Source: Nyssa sinensis (taxonomy: Eukaryota > Streptophyta > Magnoliopsida > Cornales > Nyssaceae). Taken from it: DNA of 64,000 nucleotides. The notes beneath the pieces are model-generated. The model was given only the letters and a program-made list of their open reading frames with translations. It was not told the origin of the DNA and ran no database searches. Both the position numbers and the translations under genes were made by a program. Location of the stretch: positions 35,051,751 to 35,115,750 of the forward strand of contig CM018032.1 of assembly GCA_008638375.1 (NCBI GenBank), in the 5' to 3' direction. Shown piece after piece: positions 12,501-24,269 of the stretch (positions are counted from its first letter, which is position 1; every line of letters starts with the position of its first letter).

Positions 12501-12540
12501 TTGTGGTTGGGGCTTTACTATAAATCCCCAATGACCTACT
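9521..12540. other. AT-rich intergenic region with no recognised gene
   Basis: The short open frames here (such as 11772-11999 and 11956-12174) lack recognisable domains. An Au-like SINE tail lies at 10602-10700. A stretch near 9830-9900 (reading into 'ttcaccacgta') looks like the end of an old copia LTR, but this is weak. Long T and A runs occur, for example near 12045-12060. Confidence 0.6.
10602..10700 (-). mobile_element. Au-like SINE fragment lacking its tRNA head
   Basis: Read on the minus strand it contains GGCGGGAGTAAGGTTGTGTA, then CGCATAGTGGTAGAAGTCTC, then GTGCACTGGGTTTGCCCTTT. These follow the order and spacing of the 3' half of plant Au SINEs (a GTAAGG-CTGCGTACA block, a GCGCATAGCGGGAGC block and a GTGCAC-GGGCTGCCCTTT end). 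The tRNA-derived 5' part with Pol III boxes is not recognisable upstream, so this is a 5'-truncated or decayed copy. Confidence 0.6.
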
Positions 12541-12662
12541 AATGGGCAGCGTGAGCATTTGTGGGCAGAGAATCATCTTCTACTCACAATCCTTCCCGAA
12601 TCCTTGTACGCAAAACAGAGTCCCTCTGTGCAAAGCCCCATTTTTTGTTTCTATTATTTTAG

Positions 12663-12758
12663 GGAGAGAGAGAGAGAGTAAATTACTCCATCTTTTGAAA
12701 ATGGGTAGGCAAATAGATGCCAAGCTTTCATTTGAGAGAGAGAGAGAGAGAGAGAGAG
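12663..12758. repeat. Two GA microsatellites with a shared flank
   Basis: (GA)n runs at about 12663-12678 and 12734-12758 are each followed by TAAATTACTC. The shared flank suggests a local duplication of the repeat with its 3' neighbour, not two independent expansions. The region 12541-13346 around it has no recognisable gene. The stretch near 12940-13020 ('tttacatggttcactcac') loosely resembles an old copia LTR on the minus strand. Confidence 0.6.
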
Positions 12759-13786
12759 TAAATTACTCTTATCACAAGTGCTTTGTTGGTAAGTGTCAAT
12801 GTGCCAAATGTCAACAGAGAGAAGTGTCCTCCAAATCATAAAATTACAATCTGGTGCAGCTAAGTTTAGAAATACGAATTTCATCACACAGTTCCAAAAG
12901 AAAATATATTTCAGAGAAAGAAATCAATAAAAAATAAATTTCATAATTCCAAGTTTACATGGTTCACTCACAACGGAAAACCCTGACTCACCTGAGGAAA
13001 AAGCAAGAAACCCTCCTAAATCAATGGTACAACAAAACAAATGTGGAATACATCTATAACTTAAAGCAATACACACGATTCTAGGATCTCATTGGCAGAA
13101 TACTTCTAATCAACTCACATCTGTTTGTTGTTACCCAAGTAGTATAATTGCCAAAAAATGTGTTTCAATTGGGTCCACGGTGACATCATCGTGCTTCTCC
13201 CCTTAATTCAACGTGTTTAGAGAGAGACAGAATAACCATCATCGCATAGCATGTGTTCAAGTAAAATACAACTCTATTAGGACATATTCCCTGTAGAGAC
13301 TTGAAAAATGAGAGTAAATTTTTCGTTTTGCCGGTAGAGCACTATTTGTAATACCCTGACCCGGGATAGCACTTAGACCGAGGTAGACCGGTTGAGTAGT
13401 GTAACACCAGTTATAACCAAACATGAGTTCCGAATAAAATAGAATAATTTTAATTAAGTTCAAAGAGTCAAATAATAATACCGAGCTTTGATCAAGCAAT
13501 GAATATAGTATCAAAAATAAACCAAGACCGATTCAAACCGAGAATAGTTGACCCCAAAATATACCAAACTATTTTAATGAGTAATATACAGTAATAGGCC
13601 CGTAGTTTGAGACGAACAGTGAGTCACCAATAGAGCAGTTACGATATTTAAAATACGAGAAGTGAATTTTAAGTAATCCCGAGTACCCAGGAGAACCGTA
13701 CGATAAACCCGAGCAATACGGAGAATCGTGTACATAGGCCAGTACATGCCTCGATATACGTGCACAATGCATTTTAATAAATGCAG

Positions 13787-14460
13787 GAATATATATATAT
13801 ATATGAGATCATATATATATATATATATGTATATATAAAAATAAATTTAAAAATATATATACGGTTATGTATGTACATGTATTATATAAATATATGTATT
13901 ATTAAAAATGGATATATATATATATATATAATAAAATGCAAATTATTATATATATATATATAAGCATGCAAAGAAGTGAAAAAGAAAAAGAAGAGAAAAA
14001 GAAGAGAAAAAGTAAAAGAAAAAGAGAAACGTGTGTGCAGCGTGTTTGGTGTGTGTCGGTGGAGTGTGTGGTGTGTGTTTAAAGTTAAATAAAGAAGCAG
14101 GGAAAGAGAACTGAAAAGAATTAAAGAAAAGAGAAAAAGAAGAGGAATGAAAGTCAAAAGGAGGGGCGGTGTAGCAAGTAGATGTGTATATATATTACAT
14201 GTGTGAGGCGCAGTGGAAGAAGCGTGTAGCAGGAGAAGAAGTGAAAGAAAGTCAATAAAAGGGGCGTAGGTGGCAGTAGCAGCAGGTGAGGAAAAAAAAG
14301 GAAAGAGAGAAAGAAGGGTTTGGGAGCAGCAAGTCGGTGCAACAAGTGGGAAAAATATATATTACATATATGTGTGTGTTGTGGCGGTGGAACGGAGAGA
14401 TAGCGTAGAGGAGAAAAGAGAAAAGTGAGAAAAGAGAGAAAAAAAAAATGGGGAGAAGAA
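13787..14460 (+). repeat. TA microsatellites followed by a purine-rich tract inside the LTR
   Basis: Several (TA)n runs (13787-13965) are followed by about 480 bp that is strongly purine-rich on the plus strand, made of AAAGAAG and GAGAAAAAG words. The open frames called on the opposite strand here are low-complexity Ser, Leu and Phe runs, not proteins. The matching part of the subfamily B solo LTR (46050-46300, read on the minus strand) is also purine-rich, so the asymmetry belongs to the LTR family. Confidence 0.6.
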
Positions 14461-15526
14461 AGTGACAACAGGTGGCAAACTAGATGGATTTGGAGGGCCT
14501 GATGCGTGATGCAATTGGGAGAGAGTGAAGAGAGTTGGTGATGCTGATTGGAGGAGCACGAAACAGCAGGTCAGTATATAATATATGTATGCATAAGGCA
14601 GTGCTGCGCATACAGGGTTGCGCAGCAGAAACGGTGAAGGGTCCTTGGGGGCGATGGGCGTTGAAACTACAGCAAGTTGGAGCTGCTGTAGCAAAACTTG
14701 ATATGGCAGTTGTGGACTGAAACTGTTTTAGTAGCAAAGATGATCAGAGGAAGTTTTTAGAAGCAGTTGCAGAAAAAGGAATTTAGCAGTTGTGGGGCAT
14801 TGATTACGGGGCAAAATATAGAGGGGAGTTGGAGGAGAGATTGATAGTGTGGCTGCCACTGGAGTTGGGGTAGGATGACGTGCAGCAGGGGAAAATTGAG
14901 AGGGTAAAGAGAGCTGGTGCAGCAGGCCTCAATAGCAACAGGTGAACTCCATGTTGCAGATTGAAGGAAATGGAAGCTCTGTGATGGGCTTGCGGATAGG
15001 TTGATGGTTCTACTTGCAGAAATTGTTCTGAGCAACACTTGAGGCCGGAAGATTGATTCTTGGAGAAAGATTTAGGGCTTTCCTTGTAGTATTTCCTTAA
15101 ATGCTTCAAGTGAATATACCAATGGAGCTATGCATTGGACAGCTAGTTCCGATGAAGGATCTAGTTATTTGTAGGTCATTGTTTCTTTTGATTGAGCAAA
15201 AGAGACTTACGGGAAGTGGTTAATGGACCAACTGAGGGTCCATTAGTGTTTGTGGGGTTGCCAAATGACGATTTCAGTGCCGGTGGAATATTGACTGCAG
15301 CCAGATAAAGGTTAGACTTAAATAGAACCTTGTGAATAGAACCTTGTGAAATTATGATTACACCCAGAATTTATGGTTAATTGTAAATTGACCCAAGTAA
15401 TAAAATAATATTGATGTATATAATTTAAAAGGGAGAAATTACCAAAATGCCCCTGAGTCGAAAAGTAGTCAAACAAACTCCGAATAAATTAAAAGAATAG
15501 TGAATTTTTATTATTTTGAGCATTCC

Positions 15527-15690
15527 GAACTCAACCGTAAAGTCCGATTTACTAAAAGAGGTCTCGAGAAGTAAGAACCAATAAAAGTGCAAAATGACCG
15601 TTTTGCCCTTTTTAATACCGAAGTCCAAATTGAATTCCGTGAAAGCCTAAACTGACTTTGTTCGACATTCCGGATTCAATAGTAGAGTCT
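15527..15690 (+). repeat. Two diverged hairpin modules in the LTR
   Basis: GAACTCAACCGTAAAGTCC (15527-15545) and GGATTCAATAGTAGAGTCT (15672-15690) are diverged copies of the 19-nt GGACTC-N7-GAGTCC module. They are spaced 145 bp, as in the other large LTRs. Confidence 0.6.
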
Positions 15691-17008
15691 ATTTAAGTAA
15701 AAGAGATATCAATAGTAAAGAGACATAAAATTTGATGAATAGCATAAATTCATTTGACGATAGACTGAGACATACTTTGTGAATCTTAAGAACACCAAAA
15801 GGAAAGGAGAAGGCGGTTGACCTTCTAGACAGATACAGTAAGAGGACTGCGTTATCACCGATTAGTCTGACTGCGTAGCGGACACAACTCCCTAGGGTTG
15901 AGACAAACCCTTCCAGGTATGATATTTTGCTAAGTAAGGAATAGGATTAAGATTAGGAGTAATTTCCATATTGATTGAATGATTCATATGTTTATTGATG
16001 TTAGAAATCACATTGGATATAGTTGCCTTACAAAAAAAAAAAACCTAGAGTTGATTGTTATGTGCTTATGTGTTCTTGTTACTCTTTGGGAGCTTGGTAA
16101 AGTGAAAAACGTGAACCATGACTATGTGTATATTCCATGTGTTGGTACATTATATGATTTATGTTTCTCGAGAATCGTTAAAATTGTGAATATGTAATTT
16201 GAGCATGTGTTTGAATTGATTGTGTATAGCATACACACACGAGGAAGGAGTTTTTGTGATTCAAATGTTATGATTGCTTTTAAGTATAATACATTATTTA
16301 AAGCATGCTTCATGTGTGAATAAAATGCTACATTGAGATTGCATTGTTGCACGGTGAAATCAAAGCATGTTAGCACGGTGTAATTCCTTGAAACATAGTA
16401 TGGGTTGAGCACTTGGTGCTGTGCATTATGAGGGTGTAGATCCTGTGGTGAAAAACCCAAAATTGGCCATTGGTACTCATGCCAACAGGGACGAACCGTG
16501 AAGTGAGACATACGATTGGTACTCATGCCAGCGGGGAAGGACCGTAAAGTGAGACATGGGTGTGGCATAAAGTTTGCATGGGTGCTTCACACATATTGTT
16601 AATATACTACATTGATGATTGGAAGGCATGTAGATATAAATGTACACTTGTACATGCCACACCTTAATTTTGTTCCTTGCATTAGCATTGTGTCATACCA
16701 GCAGTTGAGCTGACCCATTCGTGGGATATCATATTACAGATGACGCCCCTGGTACATGAGACTCGATGAAGTCTTGAAGAAAGGAGGGGAAAAGAACTTA
16801 GAAGTATATTTGGCCCTTGGGGCATATCTTGAGATGTAAGGGCTTAAGCCCAAATGATATGAACAATATGTTTATTGAATGTACTTTACATGTTTATATG
16901 TTGAAGGAAATGAATGCTTGTCTAATTGAATCCATTAAATTATATTTCATTTACTTTTCTTATTTCATTTCACTCACCCTCGGGTTCGTGGAAATTCGGG
17001 GCGTGACA

Positions 17009-17236
17009 TTCCCACTAGTTCAGCTTTCTCTTCTACATTACCAATACAGCAACAATCAACTATACCTTTATTAGAAAACAGGAGGTCAGTGACCTTTTTT
17101 CAGTAGGTAATAGGGGGTCAGTGTCCTATCAAGTAATATTTCCAGCTGGATTAATTCTCTGAATTGTATTTCAAATCGCCATTATGGCTTTAGAAATTGA
17201 ACTGGAGCTGCGACATCTTTAACTCGTATACACAAC
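17009..17236. other. Short intergenic spacer
   Basis: The DNA between the LTR end and the hAT element shows nothing recognisable except the 8-bp target copy TACACAAC at 17229-17236. A short diverged direct repeat ('aggtcagtgacc', 'gggtcagtgtcc') lies near 17080-17130. Confidence 0.5.
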
Positions 17237-18239
17237 CATAGTTGTTAGTATCTTACGTTACATTGCGATATGGATATAAAACAATACTTATCTTATATTT
17301 GTATCTTTTTGCACCGTATCTTATGATACGTTTTGAGACACACAATACATAAGATATGAGAAATCAGGTAAAAAGGCATCATTTTGACCTCTTTTTTGTT
17401 GTATTGTTATATACATAGGAAACGTTTTTTGTTTGTTTGGTTTTATATCGCCTCTTTGTAAAGCCTAGAGATGTTTCCTCAAACAAGAAAGAATGAAAGT
17501 AAGTCTTTTGAGAAGATGTGGATGAGAAGTGAGCACATACAAGAAGTTAAAGAAGAAAAAGAAAGTGAAAAATTATTGGCATATGATAATGGTGATGATG
17601 ATATTAATGCCATTGAAATTGGATATTAAGATGAAAATGGGATGAATTATAAAGAATAACCCTATTCCCACTCCAAAATGAATATTTGAGCTGCAAAAAA
17701 ATTATTATTTTAATGATTAAAAGTGTACTTCATGGAGTGTAAATGTATATTGAGGAGTGGGAATAACATTTCCCATTATAAAAATTAATAATTTTAGATT
17801 TTGTCTTGATGAACAATATTGGATGGATTATTTAGTTTTAGTATGAAATTCGTAGTATTTATATATCTTGATTCTTGCATTGCTTGAAATTTAAGTTGTT
17901 TTTTTTCAAGTGAATTAAAATATAATTTTTATTATTTATACACTGTATATATAACACTAAATATAACATGATACAATATATTTGAAAAACAAGACAATTA
18001 TGTTTAGTACCACTTTGATTTTTAATTGTTGGATAACTAATAATAATTTATATATCTAATTTGTACGACAAGTAGTTTGAAATGTTATTTAAATCATTTA
18101 AACATTATATACATTCATGTATATTATATATATATATATATATATATTTAGAAATGTATTTTTAAAAAAAACTACAAGTATCTACGATACACATTTTTTT
18201 AAAGTGATACAGCATCTGATACCAGTTTTGACAACTATG
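17237..18239. mobile_element. hAT-superfamily DNA element, non-autonomous or decayed (1,003 bp)
   Basis: Ends CATAGTTGT and ACAACTATG form 9-bp perfect terminal inverted repeats, extended by similar GTATC-rich text just inside. It is flanked by a perfect 8-bp duplication TACACAAC (17229-17236 and 18240-18247), the length typical of hAT elements. An acidic coding-like stretch near 17470-17630, rich in Glu, Lys and Asp codons and ending in TAA, could be a relic of a transposase tail, but no catalytic domain is present. A (TA)n run lies at about 18122-18149. Confidence 0.8.
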
Positions 18240-18247
18240 TACACAAC

Positions 18248-20027
18248 ATATTCGCAAAACCACTTGTCTTCGCATTTGAAAGTGTTGAATACTTGTCCAA
18301 AAGAGAGGGAAAAAATAGAAGTTACTATATCAGCAATTCCTTGACAAAGTACTGAATACGTCACAGATTTTTTTTCAATTGAACTAGAGTAATCTTACAG
18401 AATGAGATCAAATAATTACCCAATTCTAAATAATCTTGTGACTCTTCTTTGAACATTTAACACATTTTACAACAAGAATCAACATAAGTAACACCAAATT
18501 AAATGTTATATAAAAAATTCAATAAACCCTGATATTGTTTAGAATTATTGTCAGCTCACTCCCAGTTTTATGAATAAATATTTTACTTATAGCAAGATTT
18601 CCAATTTTTTCTTAGACATAATTGGAAAAGAAAAATGATATGCCAAATTAGTCCTTATTCCCAATACCATGGTTTTGAGATCCAAGGTCCAAAACAATAG
18701 TTTGTTTCAGATCTTTGCTTTTAATCTTGGGGTTCTTTTAGATTTCTTGTCAATGAAGGATTCCTCATTCTTGGTCCGTCAGTATAGTTTATTCCTCTTT
18801 ATTTTAGTAAACATAGTTGTTCCATATCCACACAGGGAACAAGAAGATAAAAAATTCTTAAACACCAGAACAGTAACATTCTGATTTAATTCAATAATTT
18901 TGACAAACCATTTTTGTGACCTCAAAAGGAGATCAGAAGTTCAAACCCAAAAGTTGCCGATGCAACTTGGAGCCAAGCTAGCAATACACAATTAGCTGAA
19001 TCTACAGAGGATTTTAAGGCTCTAAGCCATATTATATCACTAAAGCAACCACTCAATTTAACAGGTAGGAGCTAAATTTAAATAGGCTTGACATGGCCAA
19101 AGCTCAGAACTTTTATTGACAAATAAATAAATAAAATAGCTCAGTTAATAAACTTTGTATCTTATCTGGTATAGTGTTTGACACTTCTCACCTCTACCTT
19201 GTATGTTGAAAAAATTCATCCTAGATAAGCCAGAAATATACTCCCTCGTTTGATCTGGCCAGAGCTCAGTAACTTCTATTGACAAAAACAGCTCGGTTAC
19301 TTTAAATTTGTAGCGTAGCATGGATGAGAAATAAGTGTGTATTAAGCACCACAAAAGTAAAATTAGCGAGGAGTCCTATTTGACTCCATCATTGATGTGA
19401 TGGTACGGTTGAAGGTGATGGTAATGGCATCAACAGTGGAGATCCTTGTTTTCTCCTGATAATGATGAGTCAATGACAGTGCCTTCAAGGAGACAGGAGA
19501 TCTTCCAGATCGATCAAACACTTTTGATCTGTACAAGGATGATGAAGGAGATGTCTCTGGCTTCTGTTTGGTAGAACAAGGGGGTGGATACTCTAGATTG
19601 GTGTTCGTGGAATTTGCAGCAGTGGGATGGTTTTTGCGAACTTATGGTAGGCCATAGGCGGCGACAGGATTAGGTTCATCCACATGCAAGTTTATCAACA
19701 GCTTTCAGGGGCAACAGAGTTTTGTTGTTCAGTAAGAGGTTGAGGAGAGCATTGTTCATGGCACTTTGACACGACCAAACTGAATTCAAGCATGCATATA
19801 TGGACTAAAGATGAGGTGGCAGCATCACATTTTCTTTATAAACATACACGTTTGTGGCAGCCACAATTAAATTTAGCAACCCATGCATATTATACACGCG
19901 TGGAGGTAATGGCACAATACATGTATATATTACCTACATCTAAACCATGACACGTATTACAATTCAATAAGATGGTCAGTTAAATACAATGTGTATACAT
20001 ATTATATATATATATATATATATCACG
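18248..20027. other. Intergenic region with a short direct repeat
   Basis: No gene was recognised. Two similar stretches of about 75 bp start near 19092 ('atggccaaagctcag') and 19255 ('ctggccagagctcag') and each runs into 'attgacaaa' text, giving a direct repeat at about 164-bp spacing. The more GC-balanced stretch at 19370-19780 was read in all frames without finding a domain. A (TA)n run abuts the copia LTR at about 20001-20022. Confidence 0.5.
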
Positions 20028-20230
20028 TGTTAGAGTATTTTTTTGTTTATTTTCATTTATAACCCCAAAGGTATTAATGTAGTTTCTCTTATGCTAATAT
20101 ATAAATGCAAGGTGTAAGGGCAGAATGAATTCAATGAAGCCCTAAACCTTTATTTTAAAATCTGCTCACCTCTCTTCTTCTTTTTTCTTCTTTCTCTAAC
20201 CTTAAATTTCAATCATTTCATGCCTATCCA
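20028..20230 (+). repeat. 5' LTR of the copia element
   Basis: It starts TGTTAGAGTATTTTT and is about 203 bp. It aligns over its length with 26381-26572, sharing TTATTAATGTA, AATATATAAA and GCCCTAAACCTTTAT. The end is set at …CTATCCA because the 3' LTR reads CTATACA there and the primer-binding site follows 8 bp later. Confidence 0.85.
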
Positions 20231-20238
20231 ACTTAACT

Positions 20239-20250
20239 TGGTATCAGAGC
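20239..20250 (+). other. Primer-binding site for tRNA-iMet
   Basis: TGGTATCAGAGC is complementary to the 3' end of plant initiator methionine tRNA and is the standard minus-strand primer site of plant copia elements. It lies 8 bp inside the 5' LTR. Confidence 0.9.
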
Positions 20251-21363
20251 CTTACAATCTACGCAAGAAGTTCTCCGAAACATATTCACGACCTAATCTA
20301 TGAAAAAGAGATCCAAACTTCTGTTGACGTCAACATCACGACCGATGATGTCAGCATGATGTAATCATTTCGACGATTGCCGTGCAATAAATGGCGTGAT
20401 ATCAAACTGGCATAAACTGAAGCAAGTGCCACCTTACTAATTAAATTCTAGTCTAATAATAAAGAGAAATATCTTATTTGCTTGAGACTTCCTTTTATAG
20501 CTTTATTACTGAGAAAAAAGTCAAATGATAATAATAATAATAAAAATTTGATTATAAAATTCCTACCTTCCAAGGCCAGAGTGTGGTAATCGAAGTCTCG
20601 GCCATAGAGAAAAATGTAGAAAGACCCAAAAGCTCAGCCAATACCAAACCTTGTTCTTTAAAAACCCGAAGAACCTGCAACATCTTCAGCCAAGCGCTCC
20701 TTAATGACAATAAATTCTTCCCCATAACCTCGTCTCCTCTTGTTGAAGCGTCCGGTATTTTTACAAAATTTTTATGAAGTCATTACATACTCTTTTCTAT
20801 TTTCAAATGATTTTTGGAATTTCACCCTTTTTCCTTGATCTAAAGTTTGAGAGTTTTTTATGCTGCGATCTAGTCCTAAGGGGTGCGTTTTGGTTATAGA
20901 AAGCTTGTTTTGAGTTACCCATAGAAGACTAATTAGTTTTAAAGCATTTTTGGGCATTACCTGGTTCGACTATTTGTTCAGTTTCTTTTTCCTGGTTTGT
21001 TTGTTTTTTTCTTAAATTGGCTTCTTTTTTTGCCCTAGCTATTGTGTTTGGAGAAGCCCGTGACTATTGATTGAGTTTCAGCCCCTTTGAGGTGTTTTGG
21101 TACTCTATTCTAGAGTTTGAAGGTTGGGTCTGTTGTTTTTTACCTTGAACTTGTTGTTTCTCATTGCTAAATCATCTTATCTAATTTCATGATGTAATTT
21201 GAGCTCTCTTCTATGAGGATGTTTGAGAAACGATCTTATTTGGCTTGCTTGAAGATCTTGCTACTCACTGAAGGCTATTATTTGGTGTTTTTATTTTGTT
21301 ATTTTGGTTCTTCGGCTTTGAGAAGGTTCAATTTTCTCTGTGTTGTTTGACTTAGTTTGTGTC

Positions 21364-22360
21364 ATGGTTGAAGATAAGTCATCCTTGATAAAGGATGATG
21401 ATATGTCGAAGTTTATTATCTCAAAATTTGAATGGTCTTAATTACCTTGCGTGGGCACGTGCAGTAAAGTTGTTTTGCATGAGAAATGCAAATTGAAATA
21501 TCTAATAGATGATCCTCTTGCTAAGACAAACTCAAAGCATGAAGATTGACTGTGTGAGAATTTGATAGTTATGGGGTGGCTTTGGCATAATATGGAACCC
21601 CATGTTGCTACCATCGTTGAATTTTATGACTCTTCAAAGAAAATGTGGGACTCTATTTCAAAATCCTTCTCACAACAGAGTAACATGTCTCGGTTGTATG
21701 AGTTGCATGAGAAGATTTGTGCCACTAAACAGTCTGGGAAACCATTGTTTTAGTACTATAATACCCCTAAGAATTTATGGGACCAGCTGCTGCAGTATCG
21801 TCCCTTCACGACTAATTTGGAGCAACAAAAAGGTCATTGGGAAGACTTTATGACTGCTTCCTTGCTATCTGGTCTAAAGTCGGACCTTCATGCTTTAAGG
21901 ATTAGATTTTGCTAGTGAGAGTTTGCTGCTTGTTGCATTCATCTCTAGGACAGAGTTTCTTCATGACAGGCTCTAATTCCTCTTTATCAGGGTCTTCTGC
22001 TTTAGTTTCGAGCAGTGTTAGTCGCGGTCTTAGCTCCTATGGTGGTCATGGTTCTCGTGGTGGTTGATCGTGGTGATAAAAAGTGTAATCATTGTGGTGG
22101 CACGAACCATATAGAACCTTATTGTTGGGAAAAGTATGGTAAGTCGGATTATGTCAATCAAGTAGTTGATGGAACTACACAATTGTCGCCTGCTTCTACT
22201 TCATCTGGACCTATTATTCCTAATTCTAGTTCTCATGATGCACTTACTACTCAGCTTAGTGAGCTAGTTCAGTCATTGCGCATTGCTCTCCCTTCTTCCT
22301 CTACCGCTACCTTGGCCGATTCAAGTAATATTGCATGTGTGGCCCAATCGCGCTCATCCT
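21364..22360 (+). pseudogene. copia gag remnant with CCHC zinc knuckle
   Basis: An ATG at 21364 opens a gag-like reading broken by stops and frameshifts. The part near 21562-21753 (MGWLWHNMEPHV…, then MWDSISKSFSQQSNMSRLYE) matches the plant copia gag (UBN2-type) core, which packages the element RNA. The zinc knuckle C-X2-C-X4-H-X4-C is intact at 22084-22125 (C-N-H-C, H, C). Several frames are needed to follow the protein, so it is not functional. Confidence 0.8.
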
Positions 22361-22454
22361 AGGCCATTAACTCTGGAGCTAACTATCATATAATATTGCA
22401 TGTGTGGCCTAATCTCCCTCATCCTAGGTCATTAACTCTGGAGCTAACTATCAT
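22326..22454 (+). repeat. 65-bp tandem duplication over the protease active-site region
   Basis: Two copies starting at 22326 and 22391 each carry the word ATTAACTCTGGAGCT. In the gag-pol frame it encodes I-N-S-G-A, followed by N-Y-H. This is the position of the D-S/T-G active site of copia aspartic proteases, with Asp replaced by Asn in both copies. The duplication and the missing Asp both indicate a dead protease. Confidence 0.7.
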
Positions 22455-22507
22455 GTGTTGATATACCATCTCTATTTTTTAATTTATACCTTGTTAAACA
22501 CCATATT

Positions 22508-23510
22508 ATGCTAGTTGACGGAACATCTCAGTCAGTTCTTAGGAATGTTGTTCTACATTCTACTCATTTCTTATCTTTACCCTCCAATCTTTATGTCCCT
22601 GACTTTCCTTTTAACTTACTGTATGTTAGTCAATTGACGAAAGCATTACATTGTACCATAATATTTTCTCCTCCTTGTATCTTTCAAGACCTCAAGACGA
22701 AGAAGATGATTGGTTCGTGGCATGAGAAGGATGGTCTCTATTACCTGGATTCCGGTGGTTCCTCTTTCCCCACTTCATCTACATTAAGTGCAACAGTTTT
22801 GCCTCTTCAGTGACACTTTGTTTGGGTCATCTATCTTTGGATAAACTGAAGTTAGTTATTCTTAGTTTGAGTCGTGTGTCTAGTTTGGAATGTGAGACTT
22901 GTCAATTGGGTAAGCATCACCATATTCTTTTTTGAGTAGTAGGCATGTTTGTCAGTCTGAGTCATTTAATGTAGTTTCATATAGACAAACGGAAACTTTT
23001 CTATTCTTCTAGTTTGAATGGTTTTAATTATTTTGTGATATTTGTAGATGATTATTCTCGTATGACATGATTGCTTTTTATGAAAGCGAGATCTGAGCTC
23101 CTAGTATTTTTTTAAAATTCTATAATGAAATTTTTCTTCAATTTGGTAAACAAATTAAAGTTCTTCACTCAAATAATGCATTAGAATATACATTTTGTTA
23201 TGAATTTCTTTTGTGATGCTCATGGTATTATACATCAGCCTAGTTGTGCTCACACCTCTCAACAAAATGGTGTTACTGAAAAAAGGCATCGCCATGTGTT
23301 GGATGTTGATGTTGTTCTTACTACATGCTATCTCATAAATCGTATGTCATTTGTAGTTTTACATCACAAGTCTCCCTTCTCTCTTTTATACCTTGGTCTC
23401 TCTCCCTTTCACATCACTCCTCATGTATTTGATTGTGTAGCATTTGTTCATATTTCAGATCCTAGTCAGGACAAATTATTTCATTGTGCTTGCAAGTGTT
23501 TTTCTTAGGT
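22508..23510 (+). pseudogene. copia integrase remnant
   Basis: The frame at 22508-22813 matches the segment between protease and integrase (LPSNLYVPDFPFNLLYVSQL, then a GAG-pre-integrase-like part). Downstream are HLSLDKLK and CETCQLGKH (zinc-binding-like), FVDDYSR (integrase core) and THTSQQNG-type text at about 23240-23275 reading AHTSQQNGVTEKRHRH. The integrase core would join the cDNA to host DNA. Stops and shifts near 22930-23195 and after 23508 break it. Confidence 0.8.
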
Positions 23511-24269
23511 ATTCCCAAACAGTCCTAATTCTCATCGCTACTTTGTAAATGCAGATGTTACCATTTGTTAATCCACTTCATTTTTTTCCTCCTTTGGTTG
23601 GGTTTTAAATATTGATCTCTTATCGTATCGTGAGAGAGAGCCCTCTATACCCTTTCCTACTCTCCCTTCACCTATTTCCTCTATGTCTAATTTTCCTTTA
23701 CAAGTTTATCAAAGATCCTGTGATAGGCATATTGCTTCTTATAGCTCGGATGCCACATCTTCATTGTTCGAGGTTCTTACTCCTTCCCCCTCTGTTCCTG
23801 GAACTGATAATTTACCTATTGCCTTGCGAAGAGGTAAACATACTTGTACTCGCATCATATTACTAATTTTGTGTCTTATAGTTGTACTTCATCTTGTTTT
23901 TAGTCATTTGCTAGTGCCTTATCTTCTATTTTTATTTCAACTTCTTATAAGTAGGCTTTGTCTTCTTCTAAATGAAAACATGCTATAAATGAGAAAATTT
24001 GAGTGTTTTTCATAAGAATCAAACCTTTGAACCTAAAGTTTTACCCCTAAAAAACAAAAAATTGGCTATTGTTGGGTTTACATTGTTAAGTACCTTCCTA
24101 ATAGTTCTATTAAGCATATCAAGGCTCGCTTGGTTGCTAAAAGGCACACCCAGACGTATAGGATTTAAAGAGTAAAGTCAAATTCATTTGGGTTATTCTC
24201 TCAATTCTTCTCCCGAAGTTACGGGGCTATTTTAGGAAATTCTCTCTTTTTTCTAACAGATAAAAATAA

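Larger units (their letters stand above)
13347..17008 (+). mobile_element. Large gypsy-type LTR with mixed termini and no target duplication (3,662 bp)
   Basis: It starts TGTAATACCCTGACCCGG like subfamily A (264, 8823, 55312, 61554). It ends GAAATTCGGGGCGTGACA like subfamily B (43637 and 52573 read on the minus strand). The part near 16435-16550 ('gtggtgaaaaacccaaaatt', 'ggtactcatgcca') matches the subfamily B LTRs near 44120-44240 and 53090-53150. The flanks ctatt (13342-13346) and ttccc (17009-17013) do not match. It may be a recombinant LTR or a third subfamily whose flank has changed. There is no internal coding region. Confidence 0.75.

Noticed and set aside
13882..15109. Several overlapping minus-strand open frames of 85-110 codons
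   Set aside because: They are low-complexity Ser/Leu/Phe/His readings of TA, GA and GT-rich LTR DNA, with no conserved motif.
19230..19260. A Stowaway MITE end (ACTCCCTCGTTTGATC)
   Set aside because: Only one end is seen, with no partner and no TA duplication.
19370..19780. A possible coding relic in more GC-balanced DNA
   Set aside because: All frames were read; short peptide stretches look plausible but contain stops and no recognisable motif.
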